A DNA stretch of 64,000 bases from positions 1,907,030 to 1,971,029 of the forward strand of contig NZ_CP064788.1 in the NCBI RefSeq assembly GCF_017094525.1, given 5' to 3'. Positions within the stretch are counted from its first letter, which is position 1. Each line of letters starts with the position of its first letter. A program made the position numbers and the translations under genes. This document shows, one piece after another, positions 26,654 to 35,665 of the stretch. The notes beneath the pieces were generated by a model, which did no database searches, was not told the DNA's origin, and saw only the letters and a list, made by a program, of their open reading frames with translations. The DNA comes from Halapricum desulfuricans (GTDB lineage Archaea > Halobacteriota > Halobacteria > Halobacteriales > Haloarculaceae).

Positions 26654-28492
26654 ATGCAAGCGATGCTCCTGCAGGCCGGACCGGAGTTGACACCCGAGAT
26701 CGCCGTCGTGTTCGCCATCGTCGCGGCGGCAGTGATGCTGTTCGTCAGCGAGGTGATCCCGAGCGACGTCACGGCGCTGTCAGTGCTCGTTTCGCTTGTC
26801 GTCTTTCGGGAGTACACGGGCGTCGACGCCGAGGCCGCCCTTTCGGGATTCGCCAGCACCGCGACGATCACGATCCTCGCGATGTACATCCTCAGCGCGG
26901 GCGTCAGGCGGACCGGCGTGGTCAGCCGGCTCGAACGCGTCGTCGCGGCGTACGCCGGCGACAGTCGACAGCGACTGCTCGGCGCAACGATCGGGATCAC
27001 CGGTCCGCTGGCCGGCGTCGTCAACAACACGCCGGTCGTCGCGCTGTTCATCCCGATGATCACGGACCTGGCCGACCGGACCCACACCTCGCCATCGAAG
27101 TTCCTCATTCCCCTCTCCTACGCGGCGATGCTCGGCGGGACGCTGACGCTGATCGGCACGTCGACGAACCTGCTCGCGAGCTCGGTGGCCGCGGATCTCG
27201 GCGTGGCCGGCACGCCGTTTTCGATGTTTCAGTTCACACCGCTGGGGGTGCTCGTGTTCGCGGTCGGTTCGGTCTACCTCCTGACGGTCAGTCCGGCGCT
27301 GTTGCCGTCCCGGATCGAACCACACGATCTCACCGAGGAGTTCGGCCTCGGCGGTCGGCTCGCAAGGGTGTACGTCCCGGAATCGTCGTCGCTGATCGGT
27401 CTCACGCCGGCACAGGTCCGAACGGACGCCATCAAGCCCCTGCAACTCGTCCGGGGCGAGGAGACGTTCGTCGCCGCCGGCTCGGACCGGACGATCGAAG
27501 CCGGCGACGTGCTGACGATCCGGGCCGAGACGCCGGTCGCCCAGTCGATCGCCGAGGTGGCCGGCCTGCGCCGGCTCCCGCAGGCGAAGGTGACCGAGGA
27601 AGAGCTGGCGCTGGGGTCGGGTCGCGGGACGCTCGCGGAGGTGATCGTCCCGGGCGGCTCGGGACTGATCGGACAGGCGATCGGCGACGCGCGTCTCGAA
27701 GAGCGATTCGACGCGACGGTGCTGGCCGCCCGGCGCGGCGGGGAACTCGTCGTCGAGGACGTCGCCGACGAGATCCTCTCGGAAGGCGGCGGCCTGTTGA
27801 TCTACGCCACACAGAGCGGGATCGAACACCTCGAAGAGACGGGTGAATTGCTCGTCACCGAAACCGTCGGAGACGGGTTTCCGGAGCCGGAGCCGATCGA
27901 CTGGCGCGAGGCGGGACTCGCGGTCGGGATCGTCCTCGGAGTGATCGCGGTCGCCGCGACCGACCTGCTGGCTATTTCCGTCGCGGCGCTCGGCGGTGTC
28001 GTCGCGATGGTCGTCGGCGGCGTCATCGATCCGGAGCGGGCCTACGCGGCGGTCGAGTGGAACGTGATATTCCTGCTCGCGGGCGTGATCCCGCTCGGGC
28101 TGGCGATGGATCGCACTGGCGCGGCGGCGTATCTCGCGGCACACGTCACCGACGTGTCGACTGCACTGCCGACCCTCGCGACGGTCGCGCTGTTCTACCT
28201 GCTGACAGGGCTGCTCGCGAACCTCATCACGCCGGTCGCGAGCGTCGCGCTCGTGTTGCCGATCGCCGTCTCGACCGCGGCAGATCTGGGGGCCAGCGCG
28301 TTCGCGTTCGTGTTGGCGGTCACGTTCGCGGGCTCGACGGCATTCATGACGCCGATGGGGTACCAGACGAACCTGATGGTCTACAGCCCGGGCGGGTATC
28401 GGTTCACCGACTACGTGCGGGTCGGCGCGCCGCTCCAGTTGCTGCTGGCCGTGGTGACGACGCTCGGGATCGAAGTGATCTGGGGCGTGTGA
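26654..28492 (+). CDS. SLC13/divalent anion:Na+ symporter-type permease with two RCK_C (TrkA_C) domains
   Basis: In this 612-residue protein, membrane segments at both ends (1-215, 420-612) flank a cytoplasmic middle with two RCK_C domains (about 235-300 and 325-390). The N-terminal pattern GFASTATITILAMYILSAGV, NNTPVVALFIPMI and GTLTLIGTSTNLL, and the matching C-terminal half, are those of the CitM/ArsB-related permeases, often sulfate or dicarboxylate carriers. The substrate cannot be read. A UspA-family protein gene follows after 47 bases. Confidence 0.9.
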   Translation: MQAMLLQAGPELTPEIAVVFAIVAAAVMLFVSEVIPSDVTALSVLVSLVVFREYTGVDAEAALSGFASTATITILAMYILSAGVRRTGVVSRLERVVAAYAGDSRQRLLGATIGITGPLAGVVNNTPVVALFIPMITDLADRTHTSPSKFLIPLSYAAMLGGTLTLIGTSTNLLASSVAADLGVAGTPFSMFQFTPLGVLVFAVGSVYLLTVSPALLPSRIEPHDLTEEFGLGGRLARVYVPESSSLIGLTPAQVRTDAIKPLQLVRGEETFVAAGSDRTIEAGDVLTIRAETPVAQSIAEVAGLRRLPQAKVTEEELALGSGRGTLAEVIVPGGSGLIGQAIGDARLEERFDATVLAARRGGELVVEDVADEILSEGGGLLIYATQSGIEHLEETGELLVTETVGDGFPEPEPIDWREAGLAVGIVLGVIAVAATDLLAISVAALGGVVAMVVGGVIDPERAYAAVEWNVIFLLAGVIPLGLAMDRTGAAAYLAAHVTDVSTALPTLATVALFYLLTGLLANLITPVASVALVLPIAVSTAADLGASAFAFVLAVTFAGSTAFMTPMGYQTNLMVYSPGGYRFTDYVRVGAPLQLLLAVVTTLGIEVIWGV

Positions 28493-28539
28493 TCGCGGTG
28501 GGGCATATTCCTTTGTGCTCGGGGTGCCAACTACCGACG

Positions 28540-28968
28540 ATGACGATACTCGTGCCAGTCGCGAGCGGTCCACTCCGGGATCGCGTGCTCGAGACGGCGA
28601 TCGAACTCGGAGCGGCGTTCGGGGAGGACCTCTACGTCGTCCATCTAGTCGACGAGGAGACGGCCGACGGAACCGCAAAGCGGGTCCGCGACGAGATCAG
28701 AGAGCGCGTCCGATCCGCGGACATCGCCGCGACAGTCTCACTGGAGTACGTCGGGCACGGACTCGCCCGTGCCGGACCCCGGATCGGCCAGGACGTGATC
28801 GAACTGGCCGCCGACGTGACCGTCACGCACATCGTCATGGGACACACGTCGAAGGGACTGCTCGAAGAGCTGACCCGGGGTAGCGCGGCACAGGCCGTCA
28901 TCGACGCCGCGACGGTCCCGGTGACGGTCGTACCGGACGCCGCCGAAACTCCGGCACCAGAGGAGTGA
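28540..28968 (+). CDS. universal stress protein (UspA family)
   Basis: This is a 142-residue single Usp domain. It starts MTILVPVASGP; the C-terminal VTHIVMGHTSKG...GSAAQAVIDAATVPVTVVP resembles the ATP-binding loop (GxxGxx...S-V), but the usual glycine spacing is altered, so nucleotide binding is uncertain. Usp domains often regulate neighbouring transporters in haloarchaea, and this one follows the SLC13-type permease by 47 bases. Confidence 0.87.
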   Translation: MTILVPVASGPLRDRVLETAIELGAAFGEDLYVVHLVDEETADGTAKRVRDEIRERVRSADIAATVSLEYVGHGLARAGPRIGQDVIELAADVTVTHIVMGHTSKGLLEELTRGSAAQAVIDAATVPVTVVPDAAETPAPEE

Positions 28969-29049
28969 CTCGCTCTATCGTCACGTCGAACGGGCCCGTT
29001 CGGACCCGTCCGAAACCCGCGGCCCGTGAGTTCACGCAGACGCGCCCGC

Positions 29050-29460
29050 TCACGCTCGTTCGACGGTCAGATCGACCGTCCACGCGTCGTCGCTGTGAGC
29101 CGTCAGCGTCTCGTAGAACTGCCGCAACCCGGCGGACTCCGTCGCCGGCAGGACGTACAGCTCGACAGTCCCGTCCCGGACCGCGACACGGAAGACGTCC
29201 CCCGTCTGCCCGTCATGAACGAGATACAGCGGCATCGGGAGGTCCAGCCAGTCGCCGTACGTGTACGGCTCCGATTCGAGGATCGCTTCGACGAGCGCCC
29301 GCAGGTCGGATTCGGACCGGTCGCCCGTCGGTCGGAGACGGAAGACCGTCTCGCCCTCGTACTCGACCCCGCCACTGTAGGGATAGCGCCGCTGCGGACG
29401 GGCGGGTATCTCGAAGGACGGTTCCGGGGGCACACCCGGCGTTACGGCGCGATAGAACAT
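29050..29460 (-). CDS. haloarchaeal hypothetical protein
   Basis: This 136-residue soluble protein has an alternating beta/alpha pattern and no Cys. I see no catalytic motif and do not recognise the family. The start (MFYRAVTPGVPPEP) is the first ATG after the upstream gene. Acidic composition and the absence of good competing frames support it as real. It ends 81 bases from the convergent Usp gene. Confidence 0.65.
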   Translation of the reverse strand: MFYRAVTPGVPPEPSFEIPARPQRRYPYSGGVEYEGETVFRLRPTGDRSESDLRALVEAILESEPYTYGDWLDLPMPLYLVHDGQTGDVFRVAVRDGTVELYVLPATESAGLRQFYETLTAHSDDAWTVDLTVERA

Positions 29461-29476
29461 AAAAACGCGCCCGCGA

Positions 29477-29701
29477 CTACGACTCGTCTGTCGGCTTCTT
29501 GCCGGCGCGATCCCTGGCCTGTTCGACGAATTCGTCGACCGAGACGCGCTTTTCACCGACCGTCGCGCCGACGAGCGCGCCGAGTCCGGCTCCGGTACTG
29601 GCCGCGTTGCGACTGACGAGTCCACCGACGAACGCGCCGATCGAGGCACCGACTGCGGCGTACTTTGCACGACTAATCGCCTGTTTGATTCGATTCGCCA
29701 T
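29477..29701 (-). CDS. small glycine-zipper protein
   Basis: In this 74-residue protein, the central hydrophobic part (VGASIGAFVGGLVSRNAASTGAGLGALVGATVG) is a double glycine zipper, likely forming membrane-inserted hairpin helices, flanked by charged ends. Such proteins occur near membrane or stress genes, but the function is not known. It ends 16 bases before the hypothetical gene downstream, so the two may be cotranscribed. Confidence 0.7.
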   Translation of the reverse strand: MANRIKQAISRAKYAAVGASIGAFVGGLVSRNAASTGAGLGALVGATVGEKRVSVDEFVEQARDRAGKKPTDES

Positions 29702-29748
29702 ACTTCTAGTACGGCTTTTGACGTAATAAAAGTGCGTGTCTCCCGGCA

Positions 29749-30042
29749 CTACTGGACGGTGTAGCCTTCGTCTTCGAGATACTCCGTGACGCGGTCGACG
29801 TGATCGCCCTGAAGTTCGATCCGACCGTCGTCGACAGTGCCCCCACACGCGAGTCGCGATTTGAGTTCCGAAGCCAGTTCTCCGACGGCGACGTCGTCCG
29901 GGTCGAGGCCGTCGATGATCGTCATCTGCTTGCCGTATCGCCGCTCGTCTGTCTCGACAGTGACCTCCTGCGACTCCTTTGCGACGTCCTCACAGACACA
30001 GAGCTCCTCCGGGAGTCCGCACGTCGGGCAGACGTCTGCCAT
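29749..30042 (-). CDS. archaeal translation initiation factor aIF1 (SUI1 family)
   Basis: This 97-residue protein has an N-terminal Cys cluster ([14 protein letters not shown], possibly a zinc site) followed by the SUI1 core: [31 protein letters not shown] and [11 protein letters not shown]. aIF1 binds the small ribosomal subunit near the P site and checks start codon fidelity. Length and motifs are normal. Confidence 0.95.
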   Translation of the reverse strand: MADVCPTCGLPEELCVCEDVAKESQEVTVETDERRYGKQMTIIDGLDPDDVAVGELASELKSRLACGGTVDDGRIELQGDHVDRVTEYLEDEGYTVQ

Positions 30043-30099
30043 CGTCTTGAGTACGACCGGCGGCGTGAAAAGCTCTGTCCCCGCAGCTGGGTCAAGGGG

Positions 30100-30630
30100 C
30101 TACTCGTCTTCTTCGACGGGCGCGCGCATGTCGTCGATGACCAGCACGAGGACGTTGTTCGTCTCGTCTTTGCCATCGATCGTCCCGATAATCTGCAGGC
30201 CCGCCGACGGCGTCGGTCCGGCAGTAATCGTATCGCCCGGCTCGAAGTCGGACATCGATCCCTGGAGGTAGATCTCGGCGCGGCACTTCTCGGGGTGGTG
30301 GACGCTCGTCAGATTGATCTCGGTGACGTTCGCTTCCTCGACGAGCTCGCCGTTGTGATAGAGTGAGACGTCCGCGGACCGGTCCATCTCCTGAATCTGC
30401 AGGGCGTCGTAGGCCTTCGCAGTCGGTTTGTACCCGCCTTTCGGACCCGGGACGCCCTCGACCAGCTGCAGAGCTTTGAGGCTCTGCATCTGGTTGCGGA
30501 TCGTCCCCGCGCTGCGGTCGATCTCCGCTGCGATCCGCTCGCCTTTGACCGCGCTGTCGCTCTCGCGGTAGCTGTTGATCAGTTCCTGCAAGATCGTCTG
30601 CTGGCTCGCCGTGAGCTCGATACCGGACAT
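30100..30630 (-). CDS. winged-helix transcriptional regulator with C-terminal beta domain
   Basis: This is a 176-residue protein. Residues 1-80 form a winged helix (ELTASQQTILQELINSYRESDSAVKGERIAAEIDRSAGTIRNQMQSLKALQLVEG). Residues 85-170 are beta-rich and resemble haloarchaeal regulator output domains annotated as Rrf2- or CBS-associated; the HHPEKCRAEIYLQG piece contains a Cys and two His that might bind metal. The ligand is unknown. Confidence 0.8.
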   Translation of the reverse strand: MSGIELTASQQTILQELINSYRESDSAVKGERIAAEIDRSAGTIRNQMQSLKALQLVEGVPGPKGGYKPTAKAYDALQIQEMDRSADVSLYHNGELVEEANVTEINLTSVHHPEKCRAEIYLQGSMSDFEPGDTITAGPTPSAGLQIIGTIDGKDETNNVLVLVIDDMRAPVEEDE

Positions 30631-30701
30631 GGTCAGTGTTCGTAACTCCGTACCAACGGCTAAAACAGTTTTTATCCAGTTCGATCGTTTACGTCAGCCA
30701 G

Positions 30702-30821
30702 CTAGTATACCCCGAGCCCGTGCGACTCTCGTGCGTGTTCGAGAAGTTCCTCCGTGCTCTCGAACTCCGCACCACAGGTACACGTGTGATACCCCGTCTG
30801 GGATTGCTGGCGTGTCGCCAT
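30702..30821 (-). CDS. C2H2-type zinc-finger microprotein
   Basis: This 39-residue product (MATRQQSQTGYHTCTCGAEF...) has CTCGAEFESTEELLEHARESHG, a compact Cys-x-Cys ... His-x4-His zinc-finger pattern. Small zinc-finger proteins of this size are known to be functional in haloarchaea. The start ATG is 49 bases from the IS6 insertion, so its promoter region may have been altered by that insertion. Confidence 0.65.
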   Translation of the reverse strand: MATRQQSQTGYHTCTCGAEFESTEELLEHARESHGLGVY

Positions 30822-30870
30822 ACACGTTCACTTCGTCCCGGAGTATAATAATTGTTTGTGGACGTTTGGT

Positions 30871-31561
30871 GGTCGCGTTAAGTTAGAGGATGAGGCGGAC
30901 GAGTTCTGAGTGTCTATGACAGAAACCGGCCGCCTCAGCGAGAGTATCGCGTGGATAGACTTGTCGTTTGTGGAGCGAGATCGGACTCCCGAGTGGGCGA
31001 TTCAAGTAGGCATCCGATGTCACTTGGCAGGTATGTCATTACGGGATGCCAGTCAGTTTCTCGATGAGTTGGGAGTCCAACGGAGTCATGTAGCGATCCA
31101 CGAGTGGGTTCACAAAGCCGATCTACAGCCAATTTCGACAGTCACTGCGGATCAGCTTACGGTCGACGAGAAAATGATCCGCCTGCATGGACAGCAATTC
31201 TGGCTGTACGGCGCTGTCGATCCCGCGACGAACGAAATATTGCACGTGAGCCTATTTCCAACGGCGAACAAACAGACCACGCGGTGGTTTCTCGACGAAC
31301 TCCATCGTCGCTATCAGCTCGACAACGTCCTGTTTCTCGTTGATGACGCCGATTACCTTGCTCCGGTCCTGGCTGAAGATGGCTACCGATTTCAGATACT
31401 CGCACATGGAAATCGGAATGCCATCGAACGTGTCTTTTGGGAGGTAGAACGACGAACATCTTCGTTTGCAAATAGTTTCAGCCATGTCGAGCTAGAGACA
31501 GCTGAAGAATGGCTCGAAGCCTTTGCCGTCTATCACAACTCACGCCAAAGTTAACGCGACC
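30871..31561 (+). mobile_element. complete IS6-family insertion sequence (691 bp)
   Basis: Terminal inverted repeats GGTCGCGTTAA (30871-30881) and TTAACGCGACC (31551-31561) are perfect over 11 bp. They are flanked by a perfect 8-bp direct repeat CGTTTGGT (30863-30870 and 31562-31569), the target duplication size of IS6. The element holds one transposase gene. An undamaged duplication suggests recent insertion. It separates the zinc-finger microprotein gene from the ACT-domain gene downstream. Confidence 0.95.
30916..31554 (+). CDS. IS6-family transposase
   Basis: This 212-residue DDE transposase starts MTETGRLSESIAWIDLSFVERDRTPEWA, a typical haloarchaeal IS6 N-terminus (GTG two codons earlier is an alternative). 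Catalytic residues fit D84 (LTVDEK), D143/D144 (FLVDDADYL) and E171 (AIERVFWEVERRTSSF). The stop codon overlaps the right inverted repeat. No frameshift is seen, so it should be active. Confidence 0.94.
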   Translation: MTETGRLSESIAWIDLSFVERDRTPEWAIQVGIRCHLAGMSLRDASQFLDELGVQRSHVAIHEWVHKADLQPISTVTADQLTVDEKMIRLHGQQFWLYGAVDPATNEILHVSLFPTANKQTTRWFLDELHRRYQLDNVLFLVDDADYLAPVLAEDGYRFQILAHGNRNAIERVFWEVERRTSSFANSFSHVELETAEEWLEAFAVYHNSRQS

Positions 31562-31777
31562 CGTTTGGTACCGAGACACACACTTCGGCGGCGACGAAAG
31601 TGTACATATGACGATCCTACCGTCGAAAACCGAGGGATTTTCCAGAGAACGTCCGCTCGACATCGAGACGAGACAAGACGAGTGGGACGCTCGTTGAGGA
31701 GCGTGTCGACCGATCGCGGCGATCGGCTCTCGTTGCCGATAACCACGCTCAAGGCCCTGGCCCGTCCTGTATCGGGT

Positions 31778-32281
31778 ATGTTCGACGAGATTATGGAGAA
31801 ATTCGAAGACAGTCCGAGTCAACAGCGGGTGATCCGGTTGCTGCTTGAGCGCGGGTTTTCGGTCAGCGACGAGGGTCGTGTCGTCTCGGGCGGGATCGAG
31901 ATCCCGAACACGGGAATCGCCCGCGAGATCGACGTCGATCGACGGGTTGTCGACGCCACGACCACCGCCATCCTCGAAGACGAGCAACTGCGGCGCATCT
32001 TCCAGAACATCTCCGCGATCCCGAGTCTGATGGACCTCGCGCCGGTATTGGACCTGTCGGTCCTGACAGTGACAGTCTCCGACGCCGAAGCCACGGGAAT
32101 CGTCGCCGCCGTCACGGGGGCAATCGCCGAACACGGTATCGCGATCCGGCAGGTCATCAGCGACGACCCGGAGTTCTCCGACGAGCCGAAGCTGTACGTC
32201 ATCACCGGCCAGCCCCTCCCCGGCGAACTGATCAACGAGATCCGGGAGCTGTCGTTCGTCAGAAAGATCGAGCTGCAGTGA
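31778..32281 (+). CDS. amino acid-binding ACT-domain protein with N-terminal HTH
   Basis: This is a 167-residue protein. The N-terminal 60 residues have a winged-helix look (SPSQQRVIRLLLERGFSVSDEGRVVSGGIEIPNTGIAREIDVDRRVV). The C-terminal part is an ACT-like fold (LSVLTVTVSDAEATGIVAAVTGAIAEHGIAIRQVISDD). It is likely a regulator sensing an amino acid. The 208 bases upstream, up to the IS6 duplication, contain no gene. Confidence 0.85.
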   Translation: MFDEIMEKFEDSPSQQRVIRLLLERGFSVSDEGRVVSGGIEIPNTGIAREIDVDRRVVDATTTAILEDEQLRRIFQNISAIPSLMDLAPVLDLSVLTVTVSDAEATGIVAAVTGAIAEHGIAIRQVISDDPEFSDEPKLYVITGQPLPGELINEIRELSFVRKIELQ

Positions 32282-32299
32282 TCGACCGAGGGGGCGACA

Positions 32300-32842
32300 T
32301 CACTCGTCGTCGGTGTCGATCACGCGCTTGCCGGTCTCCTGGGGGACGACTCGCTTCTCGGCGTCCTGCCAGTCGCGTTCGAGTTCCCGCCCCTCGAACA
32401 GCCGATCGAGAAACACGGCCAGCGCGGCGATCTCGGAGTGGGGCTGGTTCGTCACACCGACGTTGAAATCGGCGCGCTCGTAGATCTCGAAGGGGACTTT
32501 CTCCGCGCCGACGACGACGAGCAGCGGTTCCTCGCGGTGGGCGGCCCGGACCTCGGCTTCGACGTCCTGGATCGGCTGGCCGTACATCGTCAGGTGTGCG
32601 ATCGAACCCTCCCACGACCGCACGCGACTCAGCGGCCGATCGGTCACCTCGACCTCGAAGGGGCCGCCGAAGCGGTCGGTGATGTCCGTAACGGTCTCTT
32701 TGCGTCCTGCCGCCGCCTCTTCGAGGACGAGTCGATCGGCTCCGAGCGCACGCGCGGTGAGTCCGACGTGGGTGGTCATCCGTTCGTCCCGCCCCGGACG
32801 ATGGCCGAGTCTGAGGACGACGACGTCGGGCTGGTCTTGCAT
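32300..32842 (-). CDS. trm56: tRNA (cytidine(56)-2'-O)-methyltransferase, aTrm56
   Basis: This 180-residue SPOUT-family enzyme shows the aTrm56 signature VVVLRLGHRPGRDERMTTHVGLTARALGAD at the N-terminus and the knot region VVVGAEKVPFEIYERADFNVGVTNQPHSEIAALAVFLDRL. It methylates C56 in the T-loop of archaeal tRNAs using S-adenosylmethionine. It is convergent with the ACT gene (18-base gap). Confidence 0.95.
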   Translation of the reverse strand: MQDQPDVVVLRLGHRPGRDERMTTHVGLTARALGADRLVLEEAAAGRKETVTDITDRFGGPFEVEVTDRPLSRVRSWEGSIAHLTMYGQPIQDVEAEVRAAHREEPLLVVVGAEKVPFEIYERADFNVGVTNQPHSEIAALAVFLDRLFEGRELERDWQDAEKRVVPQETGKRVIDTDDE

Positions 32843-32892
32843 ACTCGACTCCTCTTTCGGGACGGGTTAGCCGCTTTCGGATCGGTCGGACG

Positions 32893-33534
32893 TCACAGCG
32901 CGTCGTCGACGGCCTGCGAGACCGTCTCGAAGTCGTAGCGACCGAGGGCGTTACCGTTCACGAAAACCGTCGGGGTCGAGTCGACGCCGAGGCTGTCGCC
33001 GTACTGTCTGTCGGCTACGACCGTCGTTTCGTACGTTTCGTCGACGGCAGCCGATCTGACGGTTTCCGGATCGGCACCGACCTCTTCGGCCAGCGTTTCG
33101 TAGAGCGACGGGCCGAGATCCGACTGGTTTTCGTACAGTCCGTGTGAGAACTCCCAGAACGCGTCTTCGCCGACGGTATCCTGAACGGCCCGAGCGGCGT
33201 TGGGTGCGCGCCAGGATTCGTCGCTCAGCGGAAGCGGGAAATCGTGGTGTTCGTATCGGACCGTTCCCGGCTCGACGTACTCGCTGATGAGATCCGGGAG
33301 ATGGTCGAGAACAAAGGTCGCACAGTGGCCACAGACGTAATCCTCGAACGCCATAACGGTCACGTCGGCGTTCGAGTCACCTCGAACTGGTGTCGGAAGC
33401 GTCTCGGCGTCCGGATCGACCGTCGTTTTCGTTCCCCCACGGCTGAGTGCACCACAGCCGGCGAGCCCGACTGAGCCCGCGACAGCCCCGCTCACGAGGA
33501 ACCCGCGGCGTGTCGTCGACGTTCGCTCTGTCAT
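32893..33534 (-). CDS. DsbA-like thiol-disulfide lipoprotein, Tat-exported
   Basis: This 213-residue protein has a twin-arginine signal (TTRRGFLVSGAVAGSVGLAGC) whose C27 sits in a lipobox, so the mature protein should be lipid-anchored outside the cell. The thioredoxin-like active site CGHC (68-71) and the cis-Pro loop STPTVFVNG are present, with the DsbA alpha-helical insert between. It probably forms or shuffles disulfides in secreted proteins. Confidence 0.93.
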   Translation of the reverse strand: MTERTSTTRRGFLVSGAVAGSVGLAGCGALSRGGTKTTVDPDAETLPTPVRGDSNADVTVMAFEDYVCGHCATFVLDHLPDLISEYVEPGTVRYEHHDFPLPLSDESWRAPNAARAVQDTVGEDAFWEFSHGLYENQSDLGPSLYETLAEEVGADPETVRSAAVDETYETTVVADRQYGDSLGVDSTPTVFVNGNALGRYDFETVSQAVDDAL

Positions 33535-33749
33535 GAGACTGGATCCGCGTCCGACTCGGATAATATCGTCTGTCCAGGCCCGTGTTGCCCGTTCTATCGT
33601 GCCCAGTGGGTCGTCGTCGCTTCGCAATCGACGCTCACGGCACACAGCCACGCCCGGATCGTCCGTTCTCCGGCCGGACGGTCGGGATCGGAAACCGTCT
33701 CGACGAGCCGCTCGCCCGGTTCGAGCGTCCCCGTCCGCAGGGCCCGGTG

Positions 33750-34559
33750 ATGGCAAGGGCCAAATCCCTCCGGGCGCTACGGTCGGGCGTGCAAATCGTC
33801 GGCTACGAGACGGACACGCCGGGCGAGGAACCGGCGCTGCTGCTCGCGGACGACGGGGACGTCCAGCGGCGGGCGCTTCAGCCGGGTGAGCGACTCGAGC
33901 TGTCCTTAAAACAGCGCCACTGTGCCGGGACGATTGACGGCTCCGGCGACACGCTTCGCCATCTCGCCTGTGACGCTCAGCAGGCACCGTACTGTCCCCA
34001 GCACACCGACCGCTGGCCGTGTGCGCGCTGCACGGGAGACTGTGACCTCCCGCTTTCGACGTGTCGGGAAGAGCACGCCGTCTATCTGGCGGCGTTCGCA
34101 CCGGCGACGTTCAAGGTCGGCGTCACCCGATCGTGGCGGCTCGAAACCCGGCTCCGCGAGCAGGGGGCGGATCGAGCAGCCCACATCCGAACCGTCGAGA
34201 ACGGTCGCATCGCCAGACAGATCGAGGCGGACATCGCGACCGACGTGGGCGACCGCGTCCGCGTCCCGACGAAGATCGAGGGCCTGCACCGCACTGTCGA
34301 TGCCGACGCCTGGGCTGATCTCCTCGCGGGGTACGACCCCATCGCGACGTATACCTTCGACTACGGGCTTGATATCGACGATCGGCCGGTCGTCGAGACG
34401 ATGGCGACCGGGACGATCCGAGGCAGCAAGGGGCGGGTGCTCGTGCTCGAGCGGGCGGGGAGCACCTACGCCGTGGACATGCGTCAGCTGATCGGGTACG
34501 ACGTGGGCCGTCAGGCCGCATCGCGGCAGTTACAGTCCAGTCTGAGTGCTTTCGAGTGA
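33750..34559 (+). CDS. DUF2797 family protein
   Basis: This is a 269-residue protein with a central cysteine-rich segment (CDAQQAPYCPQHTDRWPCARCTGDCDLPLSTC, about 75-105) that probably binds zinc. It is followed by a GIY-YIG-like stretch (HAVYLAAFAPATFKVGVTRSWRLETRLREQGA). DUF2797 has no firm function. ATG 33750 was chosen; the longer upstream frame has no support. Confidence 0.85.
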   Translation: MARAKSLRALRSGVQIVGYETDTPGEEPALLLADDGDVQRRALQPGERLELSLKQRHCAGTIDGSGDTLRHLACDAQQAPYCPQHTDRWPCARCTGDCDLPLSTCREEHAVYLAAFAPATFKVGVTRSWRLETRLREQGADRAAHIRTVENGRIARQIEADIATDVGDRVRVPTKIEGLHRTVDADAWADLLAGYDPIATYTFDYGLDIDDRPVVETMATGTIRGSKGRVLVLERAGSTYAVDMRQLIGYDVGRQAASRQLQSSLSAFE

Positions 34560-34642
34560 TTCGATCCGTCCTCGATTCGACTGTATTTCGTCCTCTCCCT
34601 GTTAGCACAAAACACTTATAGAAGTCACGAGCAGTCGAGGAC

Positions 34643-35665
34643 GTGCAACGCGAACACGCACTTGTGGGGGCGGCGGCGGTGGTGCTCGTCGTCGCCGTCC
34701 TGCTCGCGCTGATCGCACCGGGGGCCCTCGCAGACGGCGAGGACGATCCGGAGCCGCAACCGGAAGGGAGACTGGACCTCTCCGAGATCCGTCTCACGCC
34801 CGCGGCAGTCTCCGAGGACTCGGCGACGCTGACGGTGACGAACTGGCTCGCCCACGAGGGCGGCACGTCGGAGAACGTCTCGCTGCTCGTCCGCGCGATC
34901 GACACTGATACCGGCTTCGTCGAGACGCGCGCGGGGAGCGACGTCGGGGACCTCGAAGGCGACCGCGACGAGCCGGTCGAGCTGAACGTGACCGTCGAGC
35001 GATCGGGTGGCTACCGCTTCGAGACGCTGGTCTTCGTCGACGGCGAGCGCCGAACGACTCGTTCGACGGAGATCGACGGCGTCAAAGCCCTCCGGCCGGC
35101 CGCCGCGAGGACGGGGCTTCAGTTTCACGAGTTCGGCCCGCTGTTCCCGACGGTAACCTATGACATCGTCTCGACGGACGATGACACTGTGACGATCAAC
35201 ACGACGGCGTTTCTGACCAACCACGGCGATCAGCCGGCCGAAGACCTCCAGTTGCTCGTGCGCGCCCGGCAATCGGATTCGAACATCGTCGCCGACCGCG
35301 CCACTGTCGGGGTCGAAGACGTCCGTCCGGGGCGGACGGGCACGCCGACCGCGCGCCTGTCGGTCCCTGACAACTACTCCTATCAGCTCGACGCGATCCT
35401 GACCCGTGACGACGTGATCGTCGATACCGCGGCCGCTGGGGCGAACCTCGATCCCACGGAGACCATCGAGGTGAACCGGACGACCCGTTCGATCGACCTG
35501 AACGTCGACGACTTCGTCGGGGACGACTCCGACGACAGGCGTGAACGCGAACCCGAAACCGCGACCCCTGAGACCGGCGGCGGTGACGGTCCCGGCTTCG
35601 GCGTCGCCGTCGCGCTGGTCGCCGTTCTCACAAGCGCGCTCATATTCAGACGGACACATGACTGA
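34643..35665 (+). CDS. secreted surface protein with PGF-CTERM-like C-terminus
   Basis: This 340-residue protein has a signal peptide (GAAAVVLVVAVLLALIAPGALA, cleavage near residue 31), then two tandem beta-sandwich-like halves with N-x-S/T sites, a Glu/Thr-rich stalk and the tail GGGDGPGFGVAVALVAVLTSALIFRRTHD. The tail is a PGF-CTERM type signal: a GFG-like motif, a hydrophobic helix and basic residues, processed by archaeosortase A. It starts with GTG and overlaps the next gene by 8 bases. Confidence 0.85.
   Translation: MQREHALVGAAAVVLVVAVLLALIAPGALADGEDDPEPQPEGRLDLSEIRLTPAAVSEDSATLTVTNWLAHEGGTSENVSLLVRAIDTDTGFVETRAGSDVGDLEGDRDEPVELNVTVERSGGYRFETLVFVDGERRTTRSTEIDGVKALRPAAARTGLQFHEFGPLFPTVTYDIVSTDDDTVTINTTAFLTNHGDQPAEDLQLLVRARQSDSNIVADRATVGVEDVRPGRTGTPTARLSVPDNYSYQLDAILTRDDVIVDTAAAGANLDPTETIEVNRTTRSIDLNVDDFVGDDSDDRREREPETATPETGGGDGPGFGVAVALVAVLTSALIFRRTHD

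Noticed and set aside
26506-28678. Long ORFs in other frames over the SLC13 permease gene
   Set aside because: Arg/Asp-rich translations with no hydrophobic pattern; the 26654-28492 frame shows transmembrane and RCK_C motifs.
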